Assembly: GCA_003641345.1 (NCBI GenBank)
Contig: QNAD01000131.1
Span: forward strand, 1-6,134
DNA: 6,134 nt
Source of the DNA: Candidatus Zixiibacteriota bacterium
Lineage (GTDB): Bacteria; Zixibacteria; MSB-5A5; GN15; FEB-12
Reading direction: 5' to 3'
Under the pieces are notes generated by a model, which worked only from the letters and a program-made list of their open reading frames with translations, made no database searches and was not told the DNA's origin. Below are positions 5,751 to 6,134 of this stretch, piece after piece; positions within the stretch are counted from its first letter, which is position 1; each line of letters begins with the position of its first letter. The translations under genes were made by a program, and so were the position numbers.

Positions 5751-5798
5751 GTTAAAACCACAGAGGTTTCGACAAACTATAATTCGGCAAAAAAAGAC

Positions 5799-5827
5799 TT
5801 GAATATTCACTGTTTTTCATATATACT
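5799..5827 (+). promoter_or_regulatory. Sigma-70-type promoter of the rightward gene
   Basis: TTGAAT (5799-5804), a 17-bp spacer and TATACT (5822-5827): the -10 matches 5 of 6 and the -35 matches 4 of 6, with ideal spacing. Transcription would start near 5834. It is divergent from the typA promoters and would give the gene at 6052 a leader of about 218 nt. Confidence 0.5.
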
Positions 5828-5833
5828 TATTAT

Positions 5834-6051
5834 GAAGTTTGTTAGGCCGATCTGTTAATCCCCCCATCAGGCTTTAAAATGTATTCCACAATGGTAACGA
5901 ATAACGAGTGAGTTGGATTTGCTTGGCAATTCCGTCTGTGGAAAACCGCGAGATTATAGCCAAATTTGTCCTGAGATATCTCGAATGAAAAGATAGAAGC
6001 TTTTCTAAATAAAACTGATTTATTAAAAGAAGATAAAGGAAACAAATAAAT
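5834..6051 (+). other. Long putative 5' leader of the rightward gene
   Basis: About 218 bases between the predicted start site and the ATG at 6052 lack a supported gene. Visible structure: CGAGAT (5949-5954) pairing with ATCTCG (5978-5983), overlapping the 10-bp palindrome GAGATATCTC (5973-5982), so alternative folds compete; a small TTCC/GGAA hairpin near 5930-5943; and an AT-only AATAAA/TTTATT hairpin just before the ribosome site. I could not match it to a riboswitch class I know. A 26-codon GTG-initiated frame (5908-5988) has no ribosome site. If a closer promoter exists, the leader is shorter. Confidence 0.3.
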
Positions 6052-6134
6052 ATGTCCAAGACCCATGTAACTATATCGCCGCTGTCTAATTCTCATCAAA
6101 ACATTAAACCGGTGCTTCCGCTTCAAAATAAATC
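6052..6134 (+). CDS. N-terminus of an unidentified rightward protein (partial, runs off the right edge)
   Basis: Twenty-seven complete codons from ATG at 6052, starting M-S-K-T-H-V-T-I-S-P-L-S-N-S and continuing H-Q-N-I-K-P-V-L-P-L-Q-N-K, still open at the edge. AAAGGA at 6035-6040 lies 11 bases upstream with an A-rich spacer, a slightly long but acceptable ribosome site. Base composition rises to more GC-rich codons (CCG, GTG, CTG) compared with the AT-rich DNA before it. There is no signal peptide; the visible start is polar, so it is probably cytoplasmic. I do not recognise the family. A frame on the opposite strand over the same bases is less convincing because it has only a TTG start and no ribosome site, though it is open to the window edge. 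Confidence 0.5.
   Translation, partial: MSKTHVTISPLSNSHQNIKPVLPLQNK

Noticed and set aside
5760..5790. GGTTTCGACA resembling the 5' region of tmRNA
   Set aside because: No matching 3' acceptor end, tag frame or T-arm follows at a suitable distance.
5908..5988. Rightward 26-codon frame with a protein-like tail (N-R-E-I-I-A-K-F-V-L-R-Y-L-E)
   Set aside because: GTG start, no ribosome site, very short. Possible leader peptide or remnant, but not supportable as a gene.
5842..6126. Leftward 94-codon open frame upstream of typA
   Set aside because: TTG start without a ribosome site, no domain pattern, and it overlaps a rightward frame with a Shine-Dalgarno sequence. It is open to the window edge, so the 3' part of a larger leftward gene is not fully excluded.

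Overview
The window looks like a chromosomal segment of an AT-rich, Gram-negative-type bacterium. Secreted proteins carry Sec signal peptides, the promoters fit the -35/-10 consensus of a housekeeping sigma-70 factor, and a secreted subtilisin-family protease ends in dockerin-like repeats. Dockerin motifs of this form (G-D-x-N-x-D followed by an S-D helix, ending in a GG/PP/C tail) are familiar from FCB-group candidate phyla such as Zixibacteria and relatives. That placement is inference from style and not a database match. No RNA genes, CRISPR arrays or transposase genes are visible.

Layout, left to right: (i) 1-96, the first 32 codons of a secreted protein read leftward off the window. (ii) 97-411, a non-coding stretch holding copy 1 of a 160-bp repeat. 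(iii) 412-2791, a leftward subtilase gene (signal peptide, propeptide, S8 catalytic domain, dockerin, cohesin-like domain, dockerin). It is broken near 2062-2067 by an apparent internal deletion plus frameshift that removes the catalytic Asp and His. It has a good promoter and a strong ribosome binding site. (iv) 2898-3413, a leftward fragment with one and a half PDZ domains whose 5' end stops at the edge of repeat copy 2. (v) 3417-3576, repeat copy 2. (vi) 3613-5526, an intact leftward typA/bipA ribosome-associated GTPase gene. (vii) 5527-6051, a 525-bp intergenic region with two leftward promoters, a leftward intrinsic terminator between them, a weaker rightward terminator and a rightward promoter. 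(viii) 6052-6134, the first codons of a rightward gene.

The two repeat copies lie in the same orientation exactly 3,186 bp apart and differ at only 3 of 160 positions. Each sits a few tens of bases past the stop codon of a leftward gene (the protease, and typA). They bound a segment in which both genes are damaged, while typA outside it is intact. This could be a decaying inserted or rearranged segment, a recombination-prone cassette, or an assembly artefact at a dispersed repeat. The sequence alone cannot decide.

The second point of interest is the region upstream of typA. A near-consensus promoter is followed within about 15 bases by a terminator whose stem pairs fully only in the leftward RNA. 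This predicts either an RNA of about 45 nt or premature termination upstream of typA, with a second promoter placed after the terminator.
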